A stretch of DNA of 58,185 nucleotides from an uncultured Bacteroidia bacterium (GCA_902785575.1 CACZZF010000019.1:1-58185); one strand, 5' to 3'. Counted from the stretch's first letter, positions 18,491 through 28,055 are shown. Numbers and translations are program-made. The notes: generated by a model not told the origin, from the letters alone.

Positions 18491-19909
18491 TTACTGGATG
18501 TTGTAGATCTTGTCGAGGACTTTCCCATGACGATCCATGACGATACCGACGACCTTGTCTCCGAAAGGCAGAGGATCAGGAACACCGATCACACTTGTCG
18601 CCTTGGCGGCCAGGTCATGGATATCGACAACCTTCAACCCGGCCTCCTTGAGACGCTCAGCGATCTCAGGACGGCGAGGATTGACCGCTATTCCATATTC
18701 AGTGACAACCACATCGACGCCAGCGCCAGGAGTGATCAGAGTCGTGACCTTCGGGACGACGCAAGGGATGCGTCCCCTAAGCAGAGGGCACACGATAATT
18801 GACAACGCGCTGTCTTCGGCGGTGTCGGGATGACCACCCACAGCCCCACGGATGATTCCATCAGAACCGACGAGAACATTCACATTGAAGTCGACGTCGA
18901 CCTCGAGGGCGGAAAGAATCACGATATCAAGGGCGTGGACAGCGGACCCGGGATTATCAGCGCTGGCATATTCGACCGCGCTGACCTCCTGATGTGTCTG
19001 GTCAGAGGCGATAGACTCGGCGGCGACTTTGTCAAACGACTGGACATCAATGAGTTTCCCGATCAAACCCTCTTCATGAAGCTTAACCATGTGAGCAGTG
19101 ATACCACCAAGGGCGAAAGAAGCCTTGATTCCCTTCTCTATCATGCTCTCCTTGATGTACTTCACTGCAGCCAGGGATGCTCCGCCGGTACCTGTCTGGA
19201 TAGAGAAACCATCCTTGAAGTAACCGCTGTTGATAATCACCTGCGCGGCCTGCTGGGCAAGCAATATGTCACGAGGATTCTTGGAATCACGGATAGCGCC
19301 AGAAGAAATCTTCGAGCTGTCACCAACCGAATCCACTACCACGACAGATTCGACATCGCAGGAAGAGATTGACTTGGGATAGTTAGGATAGGCCACAAGG
19401 TCGTCGGTCAGGACAACCACATGATCGGCGTACTTGGCGTCCGGAAGAGCGTATCCGAGAGATCCGCAGATAGACTTAGCGTTCTCGCTGCGGGGGCAAC
19501 CGGAAGCGTTACCCAACTCATCACATGATGAAGCGCCAAGGAAGGCGACATCGATGTGAAGCTCACCGTTGGCGATAGCGCTGCCCCTGCCACCATGTGA
19601 ACGGAACACGACAGGCTCAGCCATAAGGCCATGGGATATCTCATTGGCAAGCTCACCGCGAAGTCCCGAGGTGGAAATGCCGGTGATGACACCAGCCTTG
19701 ATATGCTCGATCAGAGGAGCGTGGACATCCGAGAGGCTCGAAGCGGCAAGTTTGAGGTCCTTGAAACCCATCTCAGCCAACTTGGCGACAACCAGGTTAA
19801 CGACCTTGTCTCCACCGCGGAAATGATGGTGGAAAGATATGGTCATGCCATCCTTAAGGCCAGAGCGGCGGATGGCTTCTTCCAAAGAGACTACTTTAGT
19901 GTTTCTCAT
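18491..19909 (-). CDS. citF: Citrate lyase alpha subunit (citrate CoA-transferase)
   Basis: The 472-residue protein matches CitF, which exchanges the acetyl group on the acyl-carrier subunit for citrate. Diagnostic stretches are SFHHHFRGGDKVVNLV near residue 26, SIQTGTGGASLAAVKYIKE near 238 and GGHPDTAEDSALSIIVCPL near 360. Start ATG 19907-19909 overlaps the citE stop by four bases (ATGA), preceded by GAGGAGG. It lies between citE and citX in the usual order of a citrate lyase operon. Cytoplasmic. Confidence 0.93.
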   Translation of the reverse strand: MRNTKVVSLEEAIRRSGLKDGMTISFHHHFRGGDKVVNLVVAKLAEMGFKDLKLAASSLSDVHAPLIEHIKAGVITGISTSGLRGELANEISHGLMAEPVVFRSHGGRGSAIANGELHIDVAFLGASSCDELGNASGCPRSENAKSICGSLGYALPDAKYADHVVVLTDDLVAYPNYPKSISSCDVESVVVVDSVGDSSKISSGAIRDSKNPRDILLAQQAAQVIINSGYFKDGFSIQTGTGGASLAAVKYIKESMIEKGIKASFALGGITAHMVKLHEEGLIGKLIDVQSFDKVAAESIASDQTHQEVSAVEYASADNPGSAVHALDIVILSALEVDVDFNVNVLVGSDGIIRGAVGGHPDTAEDSALSIIVCPLLRGRIPCVVPKVTTLITPGAGVDVVVTEYGIAVNPRRPEIAERLKEAGLKVVDIHDLAAKATSVIGVPDPLPFGDKVVGIVMDRHGKVLDKIYNIQ

Positions 19910-20811
19910 GACAGTTCCTCCTCATTCAATATTCCTGAAGCGACAGCCAAGGCGATCACCCTTTCGGCGCGCAGCACGACCGGGCGGTCAACCATCTTGC
20001 CATTGACGGCAATGACACCGGATCCCTTCTCGCGGGCCTCCTTGATAGCCGCGATGATGCGCAGAGCCTTATCAATGTCTTTCTGCTTGGGAGCGAATAC
20101 TTCATTGACCACCTGGATCTGACGGGGATTGATGATTGACTTCCCGTCAAAACCAAGATTCTTGATCAACTCAACTTCCTTGCGGAAGGTCTCCATGTCG
20201 TCGAGGTTGGAATATACAGTGTCGAAGCAAGCGATACCCGCGGCCCTGGCGGCGACAACTATAGTCTCCCTCGCGAGAAGGAGCTCAGAACCTTCCGGAG
20301 TACGGGGAGTCTTCAAGTTGGCGGTGTAGTCCTCGGCTCCGAGAGCGATACCCATCATCCTCTTCGACGCGGTGGCGATCTCATAAGCATTGACAATACC
20401 CAAGGCGCTTTCGATAGCCGCCATGATCTGGGTGCGTCCGACGCAACCGAGTTCCTCCTCGACCTTGATGATCTCAGCCTCGAGCTCACGGACCTCGTCA
20501 GCGGTCTCGGTCTTCGGCATACGGATAACATCGACCCCGGCTTTCACGACAGCCTCCACGTCCTTTTTTCCGTACGGAGTGTTGAGGGGATTAATCCTGA
20601 CCACCATCTCGGTGTCACCGTAGTCGATAGTCTTGAGGGCATTGTAGACCAGGAGGCGGGCGGCGTCCTTTTCGGCCATCGTCACGGAATCCTCAAGGTC
20701 AAGCATAATCGAATCCGGCCCATAAATATGGGCATCCGCCATCATCCCGGGATTGTTGCCCGGAACGAACATCATTGTTCTTCTAAGCCTTTCCATACTA
20801 CTTCCAGACAT
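19906..20811 (-). CDS. citE: Citrate lyase beta subunit (citryl-ACP lyase)
   Basis: The 301-residue protein matches CitE of the HpcH/HpaI aldolase superfamily, which splits citryl-ACP into oxaloacetate and acetyl-ACP. It has RRTMMFVPGNNPGMM at the N-terminus, the metal-site MLDLEDSV near residue 38, RINPLNTPYG near 70 and GAEDYTANL near 157. ATG 20811 overlaps the end of citD by 14 bases; the family-typical start MERLRR at 20796 is a good alternative and would leave the two genes non-overlapping. Confidence 0.92.
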   Translation of the reverse strand: MSGSSMERLRRTMMFVPGNNPGMMADAHIYGPDSIMLDLEDSVTMAEKDAARLLVYNALKTIDYGDTEMVVRINPLNTPYGKKDVEAVVKAGVDVIRMPKTETADEVRELEAEIIKVEEELGCVGRTQIMAAIESALGIVNAYEIATASKRMMGIALGAEDYTANLKTPRTPEGSELLLARETIVVAARAAGIACFDTVYSNLDDMETFRKEVELIKNLGFDGKSIINPRQIQVVNEVFAPKQKDIDKALRIIAAIKEAREKGSGVIAVNGKMVDRPVVLRAERVIALAVASGILNEEELS

Positions 20812-21070
20812 CTTTGCCGGTGGCGCGGACAGCGGCGGCGGTTACTCTCGCGCGGATCGTGCAATCCAAGGCACCCTTATCCGTTGCTTTGACATACGCG
20901 TCAGAGATACCGAGGCCTTCGAGGGTCTCGGTGATCACCGACTTGATCTGCCGCCCGAACTGGGCAGCCACAGAGCTTTGAAGCTCTACCTGAAGGCCTT
21001 CACCCGGTCCGATCTGGATCATGATGTCCCCGGACTCGAGAGTGCCGGCCACAGCGTTCTTTACTTCCAT
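20798..21070 (-). CDS. citD: Citrate lyase gamma subunit (acyl carrier protein)
   Basis: A 90-residue acyl carrier protein of citrate lyase, which bears the 2'-(5''-triphosphoribosyl)-3'-dephospho-CoA group. The N-terminus MEVKNAVAGTLESGDIMIQI and the C-terminal ALDCTIRARVTAAAVRATG are typical of CitD, including the serine that carries the group (TLESGD). ATG 21068-21070 is preferred over an in-frame TTG at 21085. First gene of the citrate cluster, with a good promoter directly upstream. Confidence 0.92.
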   Translation of the reverse strand: MEVKNAVAGTLESGDIMIQIGPGEGLQVELQSSVAAQFGRQIKSVITETLEGLGISDAYVKATDKGALDCTIRARVTAAAVRATGKDVWK

Positions 21071-21099
21071 GGTTAGAGTGATCAATTATAAATTGTTTG

Positions 21100-21130
21100 C
21101 GAAAATAGGTCTTTCCCTTATAATTTCAAA
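21100..21130 (-). promoter_or_regulatory. Predicted promoter of the citrate lyase operon
   Basis: On the minus strand TTTG (21127-21130) is followed, after 19 nt, by TATTTTCG (21100-21107), close to the Bacteroidetes -33/-7 pattern TTTG and TAnnTTTG. The predicted start of transcription is about 25 nt upstream of the citD ATG. Confidence 0.55.
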
Positions 21131-21189
21131 GCGTTTTAATGAATAGTTATGAACATTTTTCAACATTTGTCCACAATTCATAAAACAAA

Positions 21190-21225
21190 CACGCTGAGGA
21201 CTGTCATCAATTAGTCCTCAGCGTG
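21190..21225 (-). terminator. Rho-independent terminator after the M23/LysM gene
   Basis: A perfect 13-bp stem (CACGCTGAGGACT at 21190-21202, complement at 21213-21225) with a 10-nt loop is followed on the minus strand by a T-rich run (TTTGTTTT). It lies 27 nt past the stop of the M23 gene and separates that operon from the citrate lyase operon. Confidence 0.88.
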
Positions 21226-21252
21226 ATGAATATTCAGTTTTAAATTATAGAA

Positions 21253-22302
21253 CTACTTGACCCTCAGTTTCTTACCGATTCTGAGAACGGTGCGTTCCGA
21301 GATACCGTTGAGCTGGCAGATCTTCTTGACTGTAGTGTGATACTTCCGAGCGAGAGCACCAAGAGTATCGCCCTGCTTGATCGTATGATACTGGGCGGCG
21401 GCCGCGGCCTTCCTCTCCTCCTCAGCCTTCTTCTCAGCCTCGACCTTGTCCTGGGTGTCTCCCTCGATGATATCGATCTCTTCCTGCTCGTCCTCGGGGA
21501 CGTAATTGCTGGAAGCGTTGAGATACTTCTTCTTCAAGGTGAAGAACCTGTGCCTGAGCTCGCCAGTATTGAAATCGATCAGCCATTCCGGATCGAAAGC
21601 GTAACCTTTGTAACGGGTCTCGAAGTGGAGGTGCGGACCGGAGGAGCGGCCAGTGGAGCCTCCAAGACCTATGATTGAACCGGCGTTGACCCAGTCATCT
21701 TCGTTGACCATAATCTTAGACAAGTGGGCATAGAAAGTCTCCAGCCCGTTCTCGTGACGAAGAATAATGAGGTTGCCGTAGCCTTTGTAATATTTCGCCA
21801 GGCGCACCTTCCCGTCGAAAGCCGCATAGACCGGAGTCCCTGTCTGGAGAGGCAGGTCAGCTCCCTGATGGCGGCGACGATGGCGGTAACCAAACTTGGA
21901 GAACACCTTGGTCTGGTTAGGGCACTTGTACTGGCTAAGCGAATCCACCACCCAGATCCCGATCTCATTCGGGAGACTCTCCAGGGTCGCATGGTAAGGA
22001 TCCGGATAATCATGAGTCCAATGATCGGAAAACACCTCGTTGGAGACAATATAGGAAGGATCTTTAATATACTTCCAGGTGTAGTCGGCAAAGAGGATGA
22101 TCTTGATATGGGGATTGGCTGTCGAGAGGGTGTCCATCGCCTTCGCGGTGGTCTCATCCATCGACTGGACCGGTTGCAGAGCCGGTCTTGGAATCAGCAG
22201 TTCCGCTTGCTTCTTTGTCGTGATCGTGCTGTCTTGCGCCATACCGGCGAAAGGCAGGAGGCAGAATGCGACAGCGGCCGCTATCTTGCTAAACTTTCGC
22301 AT
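21253..22302 (-). CDS. Secreted M23 peptidase with C-terminal LysM domain
   Basis: A 349-residue exported protein with a signal peptide (residues 1-22, ending GMAQ). The M23 (lysostaphin/NlpD-type) domain at about 140-235 keeps the zinc ligands in HQGAD and HLHFE; the family hydrolyses peptide cross-links in peptidoglycan. A LysM domain at about 303-349 (HTIKQGDTLGALARKYHT) binds glycan. A charged Glu/Lys/Ala-rich linker lies between. The start overlaps the end of the phosphohexomutase gene by 14 bases, so the two are co-transcribed. Likely role: cell wall remodelling in the periplasm. Confidence 0.88.
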   Translation of the reverse strand: MRKFSKIAAAVAFCLLPFAGMAQDSTITTKKQAELLIPRPALQPVQSMDETTAKAMDTLSTANPHIKIILFADYTWKYIKDPSYIVSNEVFSDHWTHDYPDPYHATLESLPNEIGIWVVDSLSQYKCPNQTKVFSKFGYRHRRRHQGADLPLQTGTPVYAAFDGKVRLAKYYKGYGNLIILRHENGLETFYAHLSKIMVNEDDWVNAGSIIGLGGSTGRSSGPHLHFETRYKGYAFDPEWLIDFNTGELRHRFFTLKKKYLNASSNYVPEDEQEEIDIIEGDTQDKVEAEKKAEEERKAAAAAQYHTIKQGDTLGALARKYHTTVKKICQLNGISERTVLRIGKKLRVK

Positions 22303-23647
22303 CGAATTTCTCTATTAACAAACGCTTTGTCAGCTCGACCTTCTCCTCAAGGAGGGAGTCTGAGGTGGCCTCGCAGATGAAACGGAGATAAGGCTCCGTG
22401 TTGGAAGGACGAATGTTGAACCACCAGTCCGGGAACTCAACCCTATAGCCGTCGAAGTCCATGGTGGCGGTAGGGGTCTCTAAAGAAGTGAAATAGTCCC
22501 TGACCGCGTCCATCGCGCCTTTCTTGTCTTCTATACGGAAATTAATCTCACCTGAATTCTTGTAACGAGCGATCCTGTTGATAAGCATGCTCAAGCTGAC
22601 GCCACGCATCTTCATCGCCGCTACTACCCTCAGAATCAACATCGAAGCCAGAAGGCCGCTGTCGGAATAGAAGAAGTCACGGAAATAGTAGTGACCGGCA
22701 AGCTCTCCGCCCCAGACACCATCCAACTCACGCAGCTTCTTTGCGGCGAACGCGCGTCCGACCTTCCAGGTCTCCATCTGGCAACCCATCGGAGCCAGAT
22801 ATTCCCCGACCGCCTTGGAGCTGCGAATATCCTGAAGGACTATCCCCTTCAGTCCCCTCTCCTCGACAAAGTAATGTCCTAAGACTGCGATCATGAGGTC
22901 AGGGGAAATGAACCTGCCCTCATCGTCCACGAACATGACCCTGTCAGCATCACCATCATAAATGACTCCCACATCGGCGCCGACTTCCCTGACAAGCTCC
23001 TGGAGAGGTTCCACATTCTTGGGAATCAGCGGGTTGGCCTCATGGTTAGGGAAGGTTCCGTCAAGATCCTCGAAAATATATGTCGGCTCATCACCGAATA
23101 TTTCCCTGGCATAAAGAGCTGCCATACCGTTGGAGAGGTCGAAAGCGATGTTCAGGCAAGAGTAATCGCCCTTGAACTTCATCAGGAAGTCGAGATAATC
23201 TTTATGAATATCCATCTCGACAACCTTTCCCTTTACCGGAGCCGGAGGAGTGGGTCTGCCTGACTCAATCCATTCCTGAATCTGCCCGAGGCCGGAATCC
23301 AGGCCTACAGGAAGGGCGTTCTCCCTGGAAACTTTCATTCCGTTGTACTCCCTGGGGTTGTGGGAAGCGGTGATCTGGACCGAAGCCTTGAAACCATAAT
23401 TGGCCGTTCCGAAGTACACCATCGGAGTGGTGCTGAGGCCGATGTCATATACGTCCGCACCGGCGTCGGTTATGCCTTTAAGCAGATATTCATGTACTTC
23501 CGGAGATGACACCCTGCAATCCCTTCCGACAAGGACCTTGTCGGTCGAGAGAAGCTCAGGAAGGAAATAACCGACCTTGTAGGCCGTGTGGCGGTCGAAA
23601 TCCACATCGTAGATACCGCGTATGTCGTATGCGTGAAAAGCTCCCAT
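22289..23647 (-). CDS. Phosphomannomutase/phosphoglucomutase
   Basis: The 452-residue protein is a full-length alpha-D-phosphohexomutase. It has the phosphoserine loop TASHNPREYNG (Ser95), the metal loop DGDADRVMF (about 241-249), the sugar-binding GGELAGHYYF (about 320) and the phosphate-binding RPSNTEPYLR near the C-terminus. Members of this group convert 6-phospho to 1-phospho forms of mannose or glucose for surface glycan synthesis; which sugar is preferred cannot be told. It lies 14 nt downstream of def and overlaps the following M23 gene. Confidence 0.9.
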   Translation of the reverse strand: MGAFHAYDIRGIYDVDFDRHTAYKVGYFLPELLSTDKVLVGRDCRVSSPEVHEYLLKGITDAGADVYDIGLSTTPMVYFGTANYGFKASVQITASHNPREYNGMKVSRENALPVGLDSGLGQIQEWIESGRPTPPAPVKGKVVEMDIHKDYLDFLMKFKGDYSCLNIAFDLSNGMAALYAREIFGDEPTYIFEDLDGTFPNHEANPLIPKNVEPLQELVREVGADVGVIYDGDADRVMFVDDEGRFISPDLMIAVLGHYFVEERGLKGIVLQDIRSSKAVGEYLAPMGCQMETWKVGRAFAAKKLRELDGVWGGELAGHYYFRDFFYSDSGLLASMLILRVVAAMKMRGVSLSMLINRIARYKNSGEINFRIEDKKGAMDAVRDYFTSLETPTATMDFDGYRVEFPDWWFNIRPSNTEPYLRFICEATSDSLLEEKVELTKRLLIEKFDAKV

Positions 23648-23661
23648 GGTATTGTATTATT

Positions 23662-24216
23662 TTATTTAATTTTAGTGGAGTATCGGGCGGGGACCCTGCC
23701 CTTGGCTATATTAATCAATTTCTTGGATATTATCTTCTTGCGGATAGGAGGGACATGGTCGACGAAAAGGTCTCCGTCAAGATGGGACATCTCATGCTGG
23801 ATCATCCTACATGCGAACTTGTCGAATGTCTCTGTCTTTTTCTCAAGGTTCTCATCGTAGTACTCCACCGTCATGCTCTCGGGCCTGGACACGTCACAAT
23901 AAATCCCGGGAATACTCAGGCATCCCTCGGAATATGTGCATTTTTTCTCACTTTCCTCGATGATCTCAGGATTGATCATCACCCTCGTGAAACCTTCCAG
24001 ATAGGGATAGATGTCGGCCATATCCCTACCGTCCACGATCAAGACCCTGACGCTCTCCCCTATTTGGGGAGCGGCCAGACCGCAGCCTTCCGCCTTGGCC
24101 AAAGTGTCTTTGAGGTCAGCCACAAGGTTGTCGATATATTCCTTGCCGGAGAGATCCACCGGAACGGCGACTTCCCTCAACACCTCTGATCCAAAAAGAT
24201 ATATTGGTTTTACCAT
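23662..24216 (-). CDS. def: Peptide deformylase
   Basis: A 184-residue deformylase that removes the formyl group from new proteins. All three family motifs are present: GCGLAAPQIG, EGCLSIPG and QHEMSHLDG (metal ligands Cys, His, His). I start at ATG 24214-24216 (MVKPIYLFG) rather than the in-frame TTG three codons earlier; that leaves 5 nt after the ruvX stop. Part of the ruvX-def-phosphohexomutase-M23 run on the minus strand. Confidence 0.93.
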   Translation of the reverse strand: MVKPIYLFGSEVLREVAVPVDLSGKEYIDNLVADLKDTLAKAEGCGLAAPQIGESVRVLIVDGRDMADIYPYLEGFTRVMINPEIIEESEKKCTYSEGCLSIPGIYCDVSRPESMTVEYYDENLEKKTETFDKFACRMIQHEMSHLDGDLFVDHVPPIRKKIISKKLINIAKGRVPARYSTKIK

Positions 24217-24221
24217 AAAAC

Positions 24222-24641
24222 TCAATCTTTGTTAGTCCTGTCCAAATAACTCTGAAGGATAATAGCGGCGCTGATCTTGTCGACAGAATTCTTGTCACGC
24301 CTGTCTTTAGCCTTCATCCCACCGTCGATCATGGCCCTATGGGCAAGGACCGAGGTGAACCTCTCGTCCTCGAGAGTAACCGGGATGGACGGGAACTTCT
24401 TCGCGAGATTCTTCAGGAAAGCGTCCACGTCCGCCGCGGCCTCGGACGGAGTATTGTCCATGTTCATCGGATAACCTACCACGAATCGGGCCACAGTCTC
24501 CTTTTCAGCATAATTTTTGAGATAATCTATTATCTTTGCAGCGGGAACCGTGTCCAGGGGTGAGGCGAAGATTCCAAGCGGGTCGCATACCGCGACCCCG
24601 ACGCGCTTGCGTCCGTAATCTATTCCTATGATCCTGTCCAT
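24222..24641 (-). CDS. ruvX: Putative pre-16S rRNA nuclease (YqgF/RuvX)
   Basis: A 139-residue RNase H-fold protein of the YqgF family, implicated in maturation of the 16S rRNA 5' end. IGIDYGRKRVGVA at the N-terminus and DERFTSVLAHRAM in the middle supply the conserved acidic residues. First gene of a minus-strand run with def; divergent from the M23 gene at 24685 across 43 nt. Confidence 0.92.
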   Translation of the reverse strand: MDRIIGIDYGRKRVGVAVCDPLGIFASPLDTVPAAKIIDYLKNYAEKETVARFVVGYPMNMDNTPSEAAADVDAFLKNLAKKFPSIPVTLEDERFTSVLAHRAMIDGGMKAKDRRDKNSVDKISAAIILQSYLDRTNKD

Positions 24642-24684
24642 GAACCGACAAAGTTAACGAAAAAGACGTTCAAGTCAAAATTAT

Positions 24685-25539
24685 ATGTCTAAAGACAAGA
24701 AACATACCTCCACAAGGAACTACCGGCTCACCGTGGTAGATGACGACACCCACGACCAGTTGTGGGTTAGGAAATTCACCAAGTTGAACCTGGTGATCTG
24801 GATCATTACCGCCGTGGTCGTCACATTGGTGCTATTCTGGTGTCTTGTGGCCCTTACACCCGTCAAGACCCTTATACCAGGCTATCCTGACGCCAGGACC
24901 AAGCATGACGCGATCCAGAACGCCATAAGGATCGACTCATTGGAGAATGTGATAGCGAGATGGGAGCTATATTCAGAGAATCTCCGCAGAGTCGTCGACG
25001 GGGAAGCTCCACTGAAGATCGACAGCATTATGGAGGCCCGTTCCAAGGAGAAGGAGATGTCAGAAAAAGATCGCAAGGAGTTGGCTGCCAAGGACTCCCT
25101 GCTCCGCAAAGAAGTCGCGGCTGAGGATCGTTTCGACATAGCCTCAGGCAGCCCTAAGACTCTTCCGATCGAAGGGATGCACTTCTTTACACCTCTTAAG
25201 GGTGTAGTCTCTCAAGGATATGACAAAGCCCTCCATCCGTACATAGATATCACCGCTCCTGGCAACTCGGTTGTAATGTCCGTTCTGGACGGCACGGTCA
25301 TCTCCGCTGGTTGGACAGATGAGGAGGGTTACACCATCCGCATCCAGCACGACGGCGATATCATCTCAGTCTACAAGCACAACCAAAAGCTCACCAAGAA
25401 GACTGGGGACAAGGTCACCGCCGGGACCCCGATAGCCATAGTGGGCGGCACCGGAAGCACCGCGGAAGGAGACCACCTCCATTTCGAGCTTTGGCACAAG
25501 GGAGAGGCTGTGGATCCCACAAAATATATCAGTTTCTGA
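24685..25539 (+). CDS. Membrane-anchored M23 family peptidase
   Basis: A 284-residue protein with a cytoplasmic N-terminus, one membrane helix at about 36-60 (VIWIITAVVVTLVLFW), a charged, probably coiled-coil stretch at about 75-150 and an M23 domain at about 165-284. The zinc ligands appear as HPYID and HLHFE. Members of this arrangement act on periplasmic peptidoglycan or regulate wall hydrolases. The stop TGA (25537-25539) shares a base with the dxr ATG, so the two genes are translationally coupled. Confidence 0.85.
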   Translation: MSKDKKHTSTRNYRLTVVDDDTHDQLWVRKFTKLNLVIWIITAVVVTLVLFWCLVALTPVKTLIPGYPDARTKHDAIQNAIRIDSLENVIARWELYSENLRRVVDGEAPLKIDSIMEARSKEKEMSEKDRKELAAKDSLLRKEVAAEDRFDIASGSPKTLPIEGMHFFTPLKGVVSQGYDKALHPYIDITAPGNSVVMSVLDGTVISAGWTDEEGYTIRIQHDGDIISVYKHNQKLTKKTGDKVTAGTPIAIVGGTGSTAEGDHLHFELWHKGEAVDPTKYISF

Positions 25540-26711
25540 TGGAGAAGAGAAGAATAGCCATACTCGGATCCACAGGATCCATCGGAAGACAGACTCTCGA
25601 TGTGATCCGGGAGCATCCGGACTTGTTCGAGGTTGAGTTGCTCACCTGCAACAGCAGTTTCGTCACCATTGCCGCCCAGGCCAGGGAGTTCGACGCCAAC
25701 AATGTCGTCATCTGTGACGAGACCCGGTACAAAGTGCTTTCAGATGCCTTGGGAGACACTGACACTAAGGTTTTCGCGGGCATGAAATCAGTCTGTGACC
25801 TGGTCACTTCGGACAGGGTCGATATAGTGGTCGCCTCAATGGTGGGATTCAGCGGGTTGGCCCCGACTATCGCGGCTTTGAAAGCAGGTAAAGTGATAGC
25901 TCTCGCCAATAAGGAGACCCTTGTCGCCGCCGGATCGATTGTGATGGGGCTGTCCCGGAAATACAATGCGCCGATCCTGCCTGTCGATTCCGAGCATTCG
26001 GCCATATTCCAGTGTCTGCTCGCCGCCCAGGGAAACAAGGTTAGCAAGATTCACCTGACCGCCTCCGGAGGCCCTTTCAGGACTTGGGACAAGGAGAAGA
26101 TCGCGGTCGCCACGAAGGACATGGCCCTGAAGCATCCCAATTGGAGCATGGGCTCCAAGATCACGATTGACTCCGCCACCATGATGAACAAAGGCTTCGA
26201 AGTCATCGAAGCCAGGTGGCTGTTCAACACCCCTGTGGACAAGATCCATGTGGTAGTCCACCCGGAATCCGTGATCCACTCCATGGTCGAGTTCGAGGAC
26301 GGGGCGGTAATCGCCCAGATGGCCTCCCCCGATATGCGGGAGCCTATACAGTTCGCCATCGGTTTCCCTGAAAGGCTGCCCTTGGGCAACAAGAAACTGG
26401 ATTTCGCCGCTCTTGGGACCCTTTCTTTCTTTGAACCGGACCTGGACAAATTCCCCGCTCTTGGATTGGCTTTCAAGGCTATTGAAAAAGGCGGGAATAT
26501 TCCTTGCGCCCTCAACGCCGCCAACGAATCCGCTGTCGCGGCCTACCTGAAAGATAAGATTCCTTTCTACGGTATCTCCAATGTGGTCAGGGAATGCATG
26601 GAGAGAATCCACTTTATAGCAGAGCCGACTATAGACGACATATTCGAGACCAACAAGCAGGCCCGTTCCATGGCCGACGAGATCATTGTCTCAATGGGGA
26701 AAAAAGCCTGA
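25539..26711 (+). CDS. dxr: 1-deoxy-D-xylulose 5-phosphate reductoisomerase
   Basis: A 390-residue enzyme of the methylerythritol phosphate pathway that makes isoprenoid precursors. Signatures are the NADPH-binding ILGSTGSIGRQTLDVI at the N-terminus, NKETLVAAG near residue 123, VDSEHSAIFQCL near 149, ASGGPFRTW near 183 and MMNKGFEVIEARWLF near 222. The start ATG 25539 overlaps the preceding stop by one base. rseP follows after 6 nt, an arrangement common in bacteria. Confidence 0.95.
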   Translation: MEKRRIAILGSTGSIGRQTLDVIREHPDLFEVELLTCNSSFVTIAAQAREFDANNVVICDETRYKVLSDALGDTDTKVFAGMKSVCDLVTSDRVDIVVASMVGFSGLAPTIAALKAGKVIALANKETLVAAGSIVMGLSRKYNAPILPVDSEHSAIFQCLLAAQGNKVSKIHLTASGGPFRTWDKEKIAVATKDMALKHPNWSMGSKITIDSATMMNKGFEVIEARWLFNTPVDKIHVVVHPESVIHSMVEFEDGAVIAQMASPDMREPIQFAIGFPERLPLGNKKLDFAALGTLSFFEPDLDKFPALGLAFKAIEKGGNIPCALNAANESAVAAYLKDKIPFYGISNVVRECMERIHFIAEPTIDDIFETNKQARSMADEIIVSMGKKA

Positions 26712-26717
26712 CACGCC

Positions 26718-28055
26718 ATGGATGTTTTGATGAAAATCCTTCAAGTGATCCTGGCACTGTCGGTGCTGATCATTATCCACGAGTTCGGCCATTTCACCTT
26801 CGCCAAGTTATTCGGGATCAGGGTTGAGAAATTCTACCTGTTCTTTGATATTTCCGACAAGAAGCTTTTCAGTACAAAGGGACGCTTCTTCACCAAGCTG
26901 TTCCCGAAAGCGAAGGACTGGGAGACTGAATATGGCATCGGTTGGCTTCCCCTCGGAGGTTATTGCAAGATAAGCGGGATGATCGACGAGAGCATGGACA
27001 CAGAGGCTCTCAAGAAGGAACCCCAACCCTGGGAATTCCGCACGAAACCGGCTTGGCAGAGGCTTCTGGTAATGGTCGGCGGTGTTCTGTACAACTTCAT
27101 ATTCGCCATATTGTGTTACATAGCCATCATGGCGATATGGGGCAGTTCTTATATCAAGAACGAAGGAAGCAAAATCTACCCTGACGCCCTCGCTATCGAT
27201 ATGGGTTTCAAGGCCGGTGACGAGATCCTGAGGATGGACGATTATGTGCCCGAGAACTTCGGGATGCTCCAGGCGGACCTGGCCCGAAGGAATATTCACA
27301 AAGTTGTTGTCCTCAGGGATGGGGACACTGTTGATGTCTATATCGACCACTCGAAGATCGGAGAGGTTCTCAATTCCCCCGGGATGTTCGACCTGGCCGT
27401 TCCATTCGTGATAGATTCAGTGATGAGCGGTTCCCCGAATGTCGGTGCGGGGCTTTTGAGAGGTGACCGGATAGTTGCCTTGGACAGCGTCAGCACTCCG
27501 TTCATCCAAGACATGAAGGCTTATCTCGCCAATGTGCCCGGCGATTCTGTCACGGCCCACATTCTCCGCGGGGCTGACACCCTCGCTATCCCTGTACTGG
27601 TCGACACGGAAGGACGTATTGGGGTATATACCCAAGTACCCTCATACACAACAAAGACATACTCAGTGCTCCAGGCTATTCCCGCCGGGTTCAACCTCAC
27701 TTTCGAGACCATCGGAGGCTATCTGCGGGATCTCAAGCTCGTGGCATCGCCCAGCACGGAGGCATATAAGTCTGTGGGCAGCTTTATCGCTATAGGTCAA
27801 GTGTTTCCGTCCACATGGGACTGGTTCCGCTTCCTTCATATCCTGGCCTTGCTCTCTGTCATGCTCGGCGTTATGAATTTGCTTCCGATCCCGGCTCTGG
27901 ACGGCGGCCATATAGTCTTCTGCCTTTACGAGATGCTGACCGGGCGCAAGCCGAGCGACAAGTTCCTGGAAGTGGCGCAGATAATAGGTATGATCCTGCT
28001 GATGCTGCTGATGATACTGGCCTTCGGGAACGACATCCGCCGTCTGTTCCACTAA
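26718..28055 (+). CDS. rseP: RIP metalloprotease RseP (site-2 protease)
   Basis: A 445-residue intramembrane zinc protease. HEFGH lies in the first membrane segment (about residues 20-24) and NLLPIPALDGGHI in the third (about 390), supplying the second zinc site. One or two PDZ domains fall between (about 140-330). Family members cut single-pass membrane proteins such as anti-sigma factors. It follows dxr by 6 nt. Confidence 0.93.
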   Translation: MDVLMKILQVILALSVLIIIHEFGHFTFAKLFGIRVEKFYLFFDISDKKLFSTKGRFFTKLFPKAKDWETEYGIGWLPLGGYCKISGMIDESMDTEALKKEPQPWEFRTKPAWQRLLVMVGGVLYNFIFAILCYIAIMAIWGSSYIKNEGSKIYPDALAIDMGFKAGDEILRMDDYVPENFGMLQADLARRNIHKVVVLRDGDTVDVYIDHSKIGEVLNSPGMFDLAVPFVIDSVMSGSPNVGAGLLRGDRIVALDSVSTPFIQDMKAYLANVPGDSVTAHILRGADTLAIPVLVDTEGRIGVYTQVPSYTTKTYSVLQAIPAGFNLTFETIGGYLRDLKLVASPSTEAYKSVGSFIAIGQVFPSTWDWFRFLHILALLSVMLGVMNLLPIPALDGGHIVFCLYEMLTGRKPSDKFLEVAQIIGMILLMLLMILAFGNDIRRLFH

